This document shows positions 25,901-32,981 of a stretch of 52,953 nt of DNA, piece by piece (position 1 is the first letter of the stretch; each line of letters begins with the position of its first letter). A model generated the notes under the pieces. That model did not search any database, was not told the DNA's origin, and saw only the letters and a list, made by a program, of their open reading frames with translations. The position numbers and the translations under genes were made by a program. The DNA is taken from contig DBPK01000001.1 of assembly GCA_002304835.1 (NCBI GenBank), positions 5,011-57,963 on the forward strand. Direction: 5' to 3'. The DNA comes from Firmicutes bacterium UBA1422 (lineage in GTDB: Bacteria; Bacillota; Clostridia; Peptostreptococcales; Anaerovoracaceae).

Positions 25901-27153
25901 CCTATCATAGAAGGTTTTTTACAAAAAATATGAAAAAGGATTATACTATTCTGATACCACAAATGTCGCCCATCCATTTTCAGTTTCTTGAAACAGCCCT
26001 GAATAAAGAAGGCTATAAGGCTAAGCTGCTGCCGCCCGTAAGTACGCAGGCAGTGGATGAAGGCCTTAAGTATATAAATAATGATGCCTGTTATCCAACG
26101 ATAGTTTCCTTGGGACAGATAATATCTTATCTGAAACAGGGAGAACTGGATCTTGATAAAACTGCCATATTCATGTCCCAGACAGGAGGAGGCTGTCGTG
26201 CCAGCAATTATGTGGCACTTCTTCGAAAAGCCCTGAAGGATCTGGGCATGGAGCAGATACCGGTCATCTCGGTGAATATGGCAGGTCTTGAAAAAAATCC
26301 GGGATTCAGAGTTTCTCTGGGTCTGGCAAAAAGAGGTTTGATGGGATTCATCTACGGAGATCTTTTCATGCGCATGCTTTATGCCGTAAGGCCTTATGAG
26401 CTATACCCCGGATCTGCCAATGCCCTTTTCGAAAAGTGGTCCAGGATAGCCAGAAGGAACATAGCCAGCAGCAGTATCGTCAGGTTCAGGATGATAATAA
26501 AAAAAATGGTAAAAGAATTCGATGAACTGCCCGTAAAAGAAAATCTTAAAAAACCGAAAGTCGGCGTTGTGGGAGAGATACTGGTGAAATATCATCCCAC
26601 TGCCAACAATGATATAGTCGGTGTAATAGAAAAAGAAGGCGGCGAAGCGGTGGTCCTTGATCTGATAGACTTTTTCCTTTACGGTATGTACAGCAAGCAG
26701 TTCAATTATGAACAGCTTTCCGGCTCATATAAACAGATGATAGTCAACAAGACGGCCATAAACTTCATTGAATCAATAAGAAAACCTGCCAGAAAAGCTC
26801 TTGCGGAAAGCAGACGATTTGAAGAACCCCTTCATATAGAAGAGATAGCCGGGAAAGCCCGGGAAATAATTTCCCTGGGGAACCAGTGCGGAGAAGGCTG
26901 GCTCCTTACGGGAGAGATGGTGGATCTAATTGACAGCGGAGTCGAGAATATCGTATGTCTTCAGCCCTTTGCCTGTCTGCCCAATCATGTTACGGGCAAA
27001 GGAATGATGAAAGCCCTGAGAAAAAGAAATCCTTATGCCAATATCGCGGCAATAGATTATGATCCCGGAGCCAGCGATGTAAATCAGCTTAACAGGATAA
27101 AACTTATGATGGCCACGGCCTACAAGAATCTTCAAAAAAAAGAGGAATGTTGA
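22918..27153 (+). CDS. two-domain acyl-CoA dehydratase activase fused to HgdB-like region
   Basis: A 1,411-residue protein of the BadF/BadG/HgdC activator group. Two ASKHA ATPase domains are visible: the first begins L-G-I-D-V-G-S-T-T-V-K and carries G-T-C-A-G-G-T-G-A-F-I-D; the second starts near residue 318 with L-G-I-D-A-G-S-T-T-T-K and has E-A-C-S-S-G-C-G-S-F-I-E. A C-terminal region of about 750 residues holds a DUF2229-type part and a 2-hydroxyglutaryl-CoA dehydratase-like part (T-G-G-G-C-R-A-S-N-Y). Such proteins are expected to use ATP and an iron-sulfur cluster to drive low-potential electron transfer to a dehydratase. No dehydratase subunits lie nearby, so the partner is unknown. 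Confidence 0.93.
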   Translation: MMRLGIDVGSTTVKLILLDDDDKIIYSRYERHMSNVLEKVSELMTDLEKEYGEESVKASITGSGGLSLSKLLDIYFEQEVISCSKAVESLIPRTDVAIELGGEDAKITFYGQTIEQRMNGTCAGGTGAFIDQMAVLLNTDANGLNEAAKKHRLIYPIAARCGVFAKTDIQPLINEGADIEDISASIFQAVVNQTISGLACGRTIKGNVAFLGGPLSFLSELRKRFIETLELGEDQVIFPDESKYFVAIGAAMLAEKNESIKIKDLVKTVKNMDPDMMSETKHIRPLFENHGDYEFFRQRHDADRIKRREIKKARGKLFLGIDAGSTTTKAALIDDEKNLLFSFYRSNEGKPIEATMTMLRQLYMQLPEGAFIANTTVTGYGEGLIKAAFKADLGEIETMAHYKGAEEFLPGVDFILDIGGQDMKCMKIKDGAIYNIMLNEACSSGCGSFIETYAKSVNMDSKAFAQEALFARSPVDLGTRCTVFMNSKVKQAQKEGATIGDISAGLSYSVIKNALYKVIKLRNSEDTGEKVVVQGGTFLNDAVLRSIENIIGKNVVRPDIAGIMGAYGAALIARESYVPETESSIISLEEMDSFSVKSSHARCNGCENRCLLTINKFNDGSKFITGNRCEKGEGKTGRESDLPDMYDYKAKRLFAYEPLTKEGSARGTIGIPRVLNMYENYPFWFTFFTKLGFRVVLSPPSSKTIYEAGMETISSDTACYPAKLVHGHIKWLVDQGINTIFYPSINHERMEDKTAPNHYNCPIVATYPEVIAKNMDDVLAEGGVKFLHPFLPYDNDTRLARALHNVFRHLRIGRMEIDSAVSSARKEDKHFHDDIKKQGEYALRYARQHKKKAIILAGRPYHLDPEINHGINSLIRSFDMVVLTEDSVAHLGRLERPLRVLDQWVYHSRLYKAADFAGTTDDVEVVQLNSFGCGLDAVTTDQVEELTQRNNKLYTVLKIDEGSNLGAAKIRIRSLKAAMEEREKNNVVHKKSHEPYHRRFFTKNMKKDYTILIPQMSPIHFQFLETALNKEGYKAKLLPPVSTQAVDEGLKYINNDACYPTIVSLGQIISYLKQGELDLDKTAIFMSQTGGGCRASNYVALLRKALKDLGMEQIPVISVNMAGLEKNPGFRVSLGLAKRGLMGFIYGDLFMRMLYAVRPYELYPGSANALFEKWSRIARRNIASSSIVRFRMIIKKMVKEFDELPVKENLKKPKVGVVGEILVKYHPTANNDIVGVIEKEGGEAVVLDLIDFFLYGMYSKQFNYEQLSGSYKQMIVNKTAINFIESIRKPARKALAESRRFEEPLHIEEIAGKAREIISLGNQCGEGWLLTGEMVDLIDSGVENIVCLQPFACLPNHVTGKGMMKALRKRNPYANIAAIDYDPGASDVNQLNRIKLMMATAYKNLQKKEEC

Positions 27154-27178
27154 ACATAATGAAATATCATTGTATAAT
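27150..27178 (+). promoter_or_regulatory. promoter of the YebC-family gene
   Basis: TTGAAC (27150-27155), overlapping the stop codon of the activase gene, and TATAAT (27173-27178) are separated by 17 bases. The start codon lies 34 bases downstream of the -10, a good fit for independent expression. Confidence 0.65.
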
Positions 27179-27211
27179 ATTCCGGTAAAACATACAGTTA
27201 GGAGGTGTCTT

Positions 27212-27934
27212 ATGGGAAGACACGGAACCATAGCCGGCAGAAAAGCCGCGCAGGACTCAAAAAGATCGGCGATTTTCACCAAATACTCCAGAGCCATAAC
27301 CGTGGCGGCAAAGAACGGAGGAGATCCCGAATATAATTTTGCCCTGAAACATGCCATAGATATGGCCAGGTCAATCAACATGCCAAATGACAATATAAAC
27401 AAGGCTGTCAAAAGGGGCACAGGCGAGCTTGAGGGTGTAAGCTACGAGACAGGAAGCTTTGAAGGATACGGAGCTTCGGGGGTGGCCGTTATAGTAGATG
27501 TCCTTACGGACAACAAGAACAGGACCACATCTTTTGTAAAAAGTGCTTTTGACAAATACGGGGGCAATCTGGGGACACCTGGATGTGTTTCATATATGTT
27601 TTCAAGACATGGTCTAATAATAATCGAAAAAACCGATGATACCGACGAAGATATGATAATGGAAACGGCTCTGGAAGCAGGCATGGAAGACATGAAGACC
27701 CATGAAGACAGTTTCGAGATAATTACGGATCCGGACGATTTTCCCAAGGTAAAGCAGGCACTGCAGGACGCAGGATATGAATTTGTTGAAGCCGATATCG
27801 AATATCTCCCTTCCACAGAGGCCACACCGCCGGAAGAGGAACTGGGGAAACTCAAAAAAATGATCGAAGTGCTTGAAAACAATGATGACGTTCAAAAAGT
27901 TTATCATAACTGCAGCATTGACTTGGAACAATAA
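27212..27934 (+). CDS. YebC/PmpR family DNA-binding regulatory protein
   Basis: A 240-residue protein starting M-G-R-H-G-T-I-A-G-R-K-A-A-Q-D with the family's N-terminal basic region and the phrase F-T-K-Y-S-R. Members are transcription regulators; some YebC-type proteins have been linked to translation of difficult sequences such as proline runs. ATG 27212 follows AGGAGGTG; an upstream frame extension is rejected. The usual ruvC partner is not adjacent (ruvC is at 45852). Confidence 0.93.
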   Translation: MGRHGTIAGRKAAQDSKRSAIFTKYSRAITVAAKNGGDPEYNFALKHAIDMARSINMPNDNINKAVKRGTGELEGVSYETGSFEGYGASGVAVIVDVLTDNKNRTTSFVKSAFDKYGGNLGTPGCVSYMFSRHGLIIIEKTDDTDEDMIMETALEAGMEDMKTHEDSFEIITDPDDFPKVKQALQDAGYEFVEADIEYLPSTEATPPEEELGKLKKMIEVLENNDDVQKVYHNCSIDLEQ

Positions 27935-27951
27935 AAAAAGTATGTTATAAT
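27923..27951 (+). promoter_or_regulatory. promoter of the 6S-like RNA
   Basis: TTGGAA (27923-27928) and TATAAT (27946-27951) with a 17-base spacer and a TG extension (27943-27944). It begins inside the last codons of the YebC-family gene. Predicted start near 27958. Confidence 0.6.
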
Positions 27952-27957
27952 CTATTA

Positions 27958-28187
27958 AAACAAAAGATAATATTTTTCTGGGTTGTACGTTAAGACTGTA
28001 TAATTCAACCTACATTATAACGCAGGGAGCCCGTATATCCGGGGCCTATGTCAGGCCTCCCAAGAGAGGAAGACAGAAGCACGGACGAGAGCACCCACCT
28101 TAGGAAACTAGGGCGTGAATTGACGGTCTGACGGCAAGCCGGAATAGAAAAGACAGCGGCTGGGTTTGTTCACGGCCGCTTTTAATT
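27958..28187 (+). ncRNA. ssrS: 6S RNA candidate
   Basis: 6S RNA binds the housekeeping RNA polymerase by imitating an open promoter. This gene-free stretch folds as the expected rod. The closing stem joins TTTTCT (27974-27979) with AGAAAA (28146-28151), then TTG with CAA, CGT with ACG, AGAC with GTCT, and AATTCA with TGAATT. A central bubble follows, whose 3' side carries the hairpin CCTTAG-GAAA-CTAGGG. An apical arm pairs CCGT with ACGG and ends in CCTC-CCAAGA-GAGG. The rod is about 180 bases, the normal size. Strong promoter and terminator flank it. I base the family call on architecture and the CACCCACCTT segment. Confidence 0.72.
28155..28187 (+). terminator. terminator of the 6S-like RNA
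   Basis: AGCGGC (28155-28160) pairs with GCCGCT (28175-28180) across a 14-base loop, followed by TTTTAATTT. It directly follows the closing stem of the RNA. Confidence 0.7.
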
Positions 28188-28198
28188 TACCTGTTTTA

Positions 28199-28227
28199 TT
28201 GCAAATATGCGTTTTTTTTTGTATAAT
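28199..28227 (+). promoter_or_regulatory. promoter of the OPT transporter gene
   Basis: TTGCAA (28199-28204) and TATAAT (28222-28227) have a 17-base spacer. Transcription near 28234 would give a leader of about 110 bases before the ATG at 28345. Confidence 0.65.
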
Positions 28228-28299
28228 GGCTCAGTACCAAAGCAGAAAAATGTTTATCGTTTTTCAGCATTGAAAACAAAAAGTATTACTTGTTCAAGA

Positions 28300-28333
28300 C
28301 CCCGGACCCTGATGCCGGGGGTGCATTTTGCAC
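28300..28333 (+). promoter_or_regulatory. two hairpins in the OPT leader
   Basis: CCCCGG (28300-28305) pairs with CCGGGG (28315-28320). Immediately after it GTGCA (28321-28325) pairs with TGCAC (28329-28333). The second hairpin abuts the GAGGAGG ribosome binding site (28334-28340). The first lacks a T run, so this looks more like translation control or mRNA protection than a terminator. I do not recognise a known riboswitch. Confidence 0.4.
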
Positions 28334-28344
28334 GAGGAGGTAGA

Positions 28345-30012
28345 ATGTCAAAAGATCAGAACGGAGTTAAACATGCCGGCTCATTCAAAGAGCAATTCAC
28401 GGCAAGAGGGATGATAATAGGAGTGATCGGAGCCATAATACTGACAATGAGTTCCATGTTCGTTGCCTTGAAGATCAGCTCCCTGCCGTGGCCCATCATG
28501 TTTGTTGCACTGCTTTCAATGTTTGCTTTAAAAGCATTGGGGGGCACCAATATCAATGAGATAAATGTGACCCATACAGCCATGTCAGCAGGAGCCATGG
28601 TGGCCGGAGGACTTGCTTTTACACTGCCCGGCATATGGATGATTGACCCGGAAGAAGATATCAATGCGGTCATCCTCATAGTGATCACACTGGGAGGTGT
28701 CGTGCTTGGCCTGATATTCACAGCGTTAATAAGAAAGTATTTTATAGTTACAAAAGAGCTTCCTTATCCCATGGGACAGGCAGCAGCGGAAGCCCTCATC
28801 ACAGGAGACCGGGGAGGAAAAAAAGCAGGAGTACTTTTTGGCTCTCTGGGGGCGGCAGCAGTATTTACGGCTCTCAGAGACTGGTTTTTGGTGATCCCGG
28901 CCATGCTGCCGGTGAACATGAGCCAGAAAATGCTGGCATTTGGGTCATTCGGAGCGATCTGGCTTTCGCCCATGCTTATTTCCGTAGGATACATCATAGG
29001 ACCAGTTTTCATAGGAGTATGGTTCCTGGGAGCTTTGATAGGAGATTTCGGTATCCTGATCGGCGGACAGAGTTTCGGATGGTGGGATATGCAAACGGCA
29101 GCAGCCATAAAATCCTCCCTGGGGATAGGTCTGATGGTGGGAACAGGTATCGGCATAATAGTAAAAGGAATATTGCCCAAATCAAAAGAGATATTCGGAA
29201 CCATGTTCAAAAAAGACACTTTGGGCGATTCAATAGTAAAAATGAGATGGGCTCCCATAGCAATGGTGATACTTGCTTTTCTGTTTACAGTAATAGCTGA
29301 TATGGGCATAATAGCATCAGTGATCACCATACTGGGAGTCTGGGTGGCCACTGCCATGTCAGCCCAGTGTGTGGGACAGTCCGGAATAAATCCCATGGAA
29401 ATATTCGGGATAATCGTTCTTATAGTTGCAAAAGCCGCTTCATCAGTGGGCGATCTGGGGGGAATAAGCGAGATAGTTGCATTCTTTGTGGCTGCAGTAG
29501 TGGCAGTGGCATGCGGCCTGGTTGGTGATATAATGAACGATCTCAAAGCCGGATATATCTTGAAGTCGGATCCAAAAGCCCAATGGTATGCCGAATGCAT
29601 AGGTTCTCTGACAGGAGCATTTGTTGCAGTTATCGTACTGCTGGCAATCGTTAAGGCATATGGAGGAGAAGTGTTCGGCAGCGAAGTTTTCCCCGCAGCC
29701 CAGGCGGCTGCCGTATCGGCGATGGTAGGAGGGATATCCCATATGACGGCATTCCTTATAGGAATGGCTATAGCAGTGGTGCTTTACTGCCTTGATTTTC
29801 CGGTAATGACTTTGGGGCTTGGTGTTTATCTTCCCTTCTATTTATCTGCTACTGCTTTTGTGGGAGGGGCTCTTAGGTTCATCCTTGACAGAGCAGCACC
29901 GGAATGGTCAAAAAGAGGAATGGGACAGGTCATAGCAGCAGGAGTTCTTGGAGGAGAAGCCGTCACAGGAGTCGTGATCGCCATTATAATCGCTGTCCGG
30001 ATGGTGTTATGA
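28345..30012 (+). CDS. OPT family oligopeptide transporter
   Basis: A 555-residue membrane protein with about fourteen hydrophobic spans. Typical OPT features include E-L-P-Y-P-M-G-Q-A-A-A-E and G-G-I-S-E-I-V-A-F-F near the middle, and D-L-K-A-G-Y-I-L-K in the third quarter. The family takes up peptides or metal-ligand complexes by proton coupling. ATG 28345 follows GAGGAGG; the longer in-frame extension to 28207 would overlap the promoter and is rejected. A P1-type aminopeptidase follows 19 bases later, suggesting import and cleavage of peptides as one function. Confidence 0.93.
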   Translation: MSKDQNGVKHAGSFKEQFTARGMIIGVIGAIILTMSSMFVALKISSLPWPIMFVALLSMFALKALGGTNINEINVTHTAMSAGAMVAGGLAFTLPGIWMIDPEEDINAVILIVITLGGVVLGLIFTALIRKYFIVTKELPYPMGQAAAEALITGDRGGKKAGVLFGSLGAAAVFTALRDWFLVIPAMLPVNMSQKMLAFGSFGAIWLSPMLISVGYIIGPVFIGVWFLGALIGDFGILIGGQSFGWWDMQTAAAIKSSLGIGLMVGTGIGIIVKGILPKSKEIFGTMFKKDTLGDSIVKMRWAPIAMVILAFLFTVIADMGIIASVITILGVWVATAMSAQCVGQSGINPMEIFGIIVLIVAKAASSVGDLGGISEIVAFFVAAVVAVACGLVGDIMNDLKAGYILKSDPKAQWYAECIGSLTGAFVAVIVLLAIVKAYGGEVFGSEVFPAAQAAAVSAMVGGISHMTAFLIGMAIAVVLYCLDFPVMTLGLGVYLPFYLSATAFVGGALRFILDRAAPEWSKRGMGQVIAAGVLGGEAVTGVVIAIIIAVRMVL

Positions 30013-30031
30013 TAAGAAAGAGAATAAAGCC

Positions 30032-30994
30032 ATGAAAGAAATAAAAATAACAGATATAAAGGGCATAAAAGTCGGGAATGCACAGTCGCTTAAGGGCGGA
30101 ACCGGATGCACTGCCATCATATGCGAGGCCGGGGCTTTTGCCGGGGTCGATGTCAGAGGCGGGGCTCCCGCATCCAGAGAAACGGAGCTGCTCAAACCGG
30201 TAAATACGGTAAAGCAGATACACTGTGTTATGCTTTCGGGGGGCAGCGCCTTCGGCCTTGCTGCATGTGATGGAGCCATGCAGTATCTGGAAGAAAAGAA
30301 AATAGGTTTTGATGTGGGGATAGGTGTGGTACCGATAGTATGCGGGGCATCCCTGTTTGACCTTATTTTGGGAGACCCAAAGAAAAGACCCGATAAGAAA
30401 ATGGGATATGAGGCCTGTAATGCCGCTGAAAAAGGAGAACCTGCCCAGGGCAATGAAGGAGCCGGAACAGGAGCCTCTGTAGGCAAGTTTCTGGGCACCG
30501 AAAGAATGATGAAAAGCGGGCTCGGCATATATGCGGTCCAGCTGGGAAAGATAAAGTGCGGCGTTGTAACGGCAGTCAATTCTCTTGGAGATATAATTGA
30601 TTATGATACAAAAAAAATAATAGCCGGCATTTTATCCGAAGACAGAAAAAGTCTTTCCTGCACAAAAAAAATAATGTATCAGGAAATCGAAAGATCCAGA
30701 AATGTATTTGCAGGGAACACCTCCATAGGGTGCGTTGTGACCAATGCGAAACTTGACAAGGACCAGGCCTGTAAACTGGCATCCATCGCCCATAACGGAT
30801 ATGCAAGAACCATTGATCCGGTCCATACCACAGCTGACGGAGATACGATCTTCGTCATGTCCACAGGAGAAGAGAAGGCGGCCTTTGATCCTCTGTCGGC
30901 GCTGGTTTCGGAAGTTACGGGCAGAGCCGTCAACAATGCTGTAAAAAATGCAAAGCCGGCATACGGACTTCCCGCTGCCTGTGATTTCATATGA
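30032..30994 (+). CDS. P1 family (DmpA-like) aminopeptidase
   Basis: A 320-residue peptidase of the P1/S58 family, which cleaves itself to expose an N-terminal Ser or Thr nucleophile. The conserved early loop L-S-G-G-S-A-F-G-L-A-A and the probable processing site G-N-T-S-I-G-C-V-V-T-N are both present. Family members remove N-terminal residues, including D-amino acids or beta-amino acids, from peptides or amides. No signal peptide is seen, so it should act in the cytoplasm. Placement right after an OPT peptide transporter fits processing of imported peptides. Confidence 0.93.
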   Translation: MKEIKITDIKGIKVGNAQSLKGGTGCTAIICEAGAFAGVDVRGGAPASRETELLKPVNTVKQIHCVMLSGGSAFGLAACDGAMQYLEEKKIGFDVGIGVVPIVCGASLFDLILGDPKKRPDKKMGYEACNAAEKGEPAQGNEGAGTGASVGKFLGTERMMKSGLGIYAVQLGKIKCGVVTAVNSLGDIIDYDTKKIIAGILSEDRKSLSCTKKIMYQEIERSRNVFAGNTSIGCVVTNAKLDKDQACKLASIAHNGYARTIDPVHTTADGDTIFVMSTGEEKAAFDPLSALVSEVTGRAVNNAVKNAKPAYGLPAACDFI

Positions 30995-31036
30995 CCATAG
31001 GATCGGGAAATAAGATTAGTATCGGGAGAAAAAACA

Positions 31037-31459
31037 TTGAAGAAATTAAAAATGTTAAAGGCCATAATGAAAATGACCCATGCAGATAAACTGCTGATAT
31101 CATATGTGGTATTTCTCGTGATAGGAGCAATCCTTATAATGCTGACAGATCCGTCTATCAATACTTTAGGAGATGCTTTATGGTACTGCTATACCATGGG
31201 AGTTACCATAGGCTTCGGAGATCTTGTTGTTACGACTGTTTTTGCAAAAGTGATATCGGTATTGATCTCCCTTTATACGATCCTTATCGTAGGAATGATA
31301 CCGGCTATAGTTGTCAGCTATTATCTCGAAGTGGTCAAGATCAGAGAAAAAGAGACATCCACACATTTTCTGTATAAGCTGGAGCATCTTCCGGAGCTTT
31401 CCAAAGAAGAACTGGCAGAGCTTTCGGAGAAAATAAAGAAATTCCAGAAAAAGCAATGA
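31037..31459 (+). CDS. small two-span potassium channel
   Basis: A 140-residue protein with two membrane helices around a pore loop and the selectivity filter T-I-G-F-G-D. The C-terminal tail is a short charged helical region (K-E-E-L-A-E-L-S-E-K-I-K-K). There is no attached RCK or nucleotide-binding domain, so gating must be intrinsic or by a partner. Start TTG 31037 follows GGGAGA by 8 bases. It ends just before a bidirectional terminator and is the last gene of the OPT-P1-channel group. Confidence 0.88.
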   Translation: MKKLKMLKAIMKMTHADKLLISYVVFLVIGAILIMLTDPSINTLGDALWYCYTMGVTIGFGDLVVTTVFAKVISVLISLYTILIVGMIPAIVVSYYLEVVKIREKETSTHFLYKLEHLPELSKEELAELSEKIKKFQKKQ

Positions 31460-31463
31460 AAAA

Positions 31464-31496
31464 ATGACCGGCTTTCCGGTCATTTTTATTTTTTGT
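31464..31496. terminator. bidirectional terminator
   Basis: ATGACCGG (31464-31471) and CCGGTCAT (31476-31483) close on a 4-base loop. A T-rich run follows on the plus strand, and an A run preceding it gives the T run for the minus strand. It separates the convergent channel gene and carboxypeptidase gene. Confidence 0.85.
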
Positions 31497-31503
31497 TAAA
31501 GTG

Positions 31504-32823
31504 TTACTGTTCCTTGTTTCGCCGTGAAGCCCTGCTTCTTAAAAAGAAAAGGGATATCACTGTCAAAATTATCAAAACAGGTACGGCGATTTTTAATGTC
31601 CTCTTTAATATTGCAGAATTGGATTCGATTTTTTCCTTTGAGAAAAGGCATGCATATCCCACTGTTTTGCCGTTGTACTCGGCAGTCAGCTTACCCACGG
31701 TAGAGTGCTTTTTTACCGGAAAACAAAGTCCGGTCTCTTCCGATGCGGTTATTTTTATCTTTGAAAAAAGCTGCTTCTTTGTGGTTTTTTTTGGTACGAT
31801 GACCTTGAAGGGTCTTTGCCAGGACACCTTTGCTTTTTTGCCCAAAACACCGAAAGTGCCATCCTTTCCAAGAGCGGCACTTATATTTTTTTTGCTTAAA
31901 GCCATCGTTTTATAGTCTTTGTAATAATGATCGAACATTTTTATCGTATCTTTGCAGTTGTTGTCAGAGCTGGATCCTTTCATAACAACGGCGATAAGGT
32001 CCATATCATTGCGCTTCACATATGTTACAAGATTGAATTTTGATTCGCTTATATATCCTTTTTTGCCGCCTACGACACCTTCATATTCAAATGAATGGAA
32101 TCTGATCATTCTGTGGTTGTTGTAAAGATATCTTTTTTCATCGCATTTATTGCTTTTTGGTACAACATGCTTAGGGGTCCCAAGTATCTTTACAAAGGTT
32201 TTGTTTTTGACTGCATAGTTCATGGCTATGGCCAGATCCCCTGCACTGCTGTAATGATCTTTATTGAAAAGGCCGCAGGTATTGGCAAAATGAGAGTCGT
32301 TCATTCCCAGTTCAGCAGCCTTTTTATTCATCATCTTTACGAAGGCCTTCTCGGATCCGGCAACATGTTCACCAAGGGCTATTATACAATCATTTGCCGA
32401 AACCAGAAGAGCTCCGTAAAGGGCATCTTCTACAGTTATTCTTTCGCCGGGTCTAAGGGCTATATGAGCACCGCGATTGCTCATGCCTTTCATGACAGCA
32501 TTGTTTGAAACAGTTACTATGTCAGTAAGGTCGGCATTTTCAATAACCACAATAACAGAAAGGATCTTTGTACAGCTGGCGGGATAAAGCTTTTTATCTG
32601 CTTCTTTTTGAAAAAGTATATTGCCGCTTTGGGCATCAATCAAGACTGCGGATCCGGCATTGATTTTGCCCATGGGTTTTTCAGTGACCGGTACATCTTC
32701 GATTTCCGCAAAAGCTGCAGAGAAACCACTAAAAAACACCGTCACTGTAATGGCAACGGCTGTAATAGCGGTAAGTACCGGGATCGAAAAAAATATTTTT
32801 TTGCTGCTGGTTTTTTTGTTCAT
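31504..32823 (-). CDS. D-alanyl-D-alanine carboxypeptidase (penicillin-binding protein, S11)
   Basis: A 439-residue envelope enzyme with an N-terminal hydrophobic signal/anchor (residues about 10-35) and a second hydrophobic segment near the C-terminus (about 410-430), so membrane tethered. Active-site motifs are S-C-T-K in Y-P-A-S-C-T-K-I-L (SxxK) and S-A-N-D (SxN). The third motif is K-K-G, in V-V-G-G-K-K-G-Y-I, rather than the usual K-T-G. The family trims the terminal D-Ala from peptidoglycan stems. The altered third motif may reduce or retune activity (inference). A beta-rich PBP5-type C-terminal domain follows. Confidence 0.93.
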   Translation of the reverse strand: MNKKTSSKKIFFSIPVLTAITAVAITVTVFFSGFSAAFAEIEDVPVTEKPMGKINAGSAVLIDAQSGNILFQKEADKKLYPASCTKILSVIVVIENADLTDIVTVSNNAVMKGMSNRGAHIALRPGERITVEDALYGALLVSANDCIIALGEHVAGSEKAFVKMMNKKAAELGMNDSHFANTCGLFNKDHYSSAGDLAIAMNYAVKNKTFVKILGTPKHVVPKSNKCDEKRYLYNNHRMIRFHSFEYEGVVGGKKGYISESKFNLVTYVKRNDMDLIAVVMKGSSSDNNCKDTIKMFDHYYKDYKTMALSKKNISAALGKDGTFGVLGKKAKVSWQRPFKVIVPKKTTKKQLFSKIKITASEETGLCFPVKKHSTVGKLTAEYNGKTVGYACLFSKEKIESNSAILKRTLKIAVPVLIILTVISLFFLRSRASRRNKEQ

Positions 32824-32900
32824 TTTATATCCTGTATTTTATCGGCCATGCAAAAATTATACAATAAAAACAGGCAAGTGAAAAGCGAAAATCGCATTTA

Positions 32901-32929
32901 TTGACAAATATAATAAAGCATGTGATAAT
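32901..32929 (+). promoter_or_regulatory. strong promoter of the nitroreductase gene
   Basis: TTGACA (32901-32906) is a perfect -35; GATAAT (32924-32929) lies 17 bases on, with a TG extension one base before it. The ATG is 52 bases downstream of the -10. Confidence 0.75.
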
Positions 32930-32981
32930 AGCTGAAAATACGCAATAGCTGCTGAAGTTAAAGATATGATCCAAAAAGGTA

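Noticed and set aside
28207..28344. N-terminal extension of the OPT protein
   Set aside because: It would begin ahead of the TATAAT at 28222; the GAGGAGG site points to ATG 28345.
28764..29600. 278-residue minus-strand frame opposite the OPT gene
   Set aside because: It is a shadow of the membrane-protein codons and has no start signal or family likeness.
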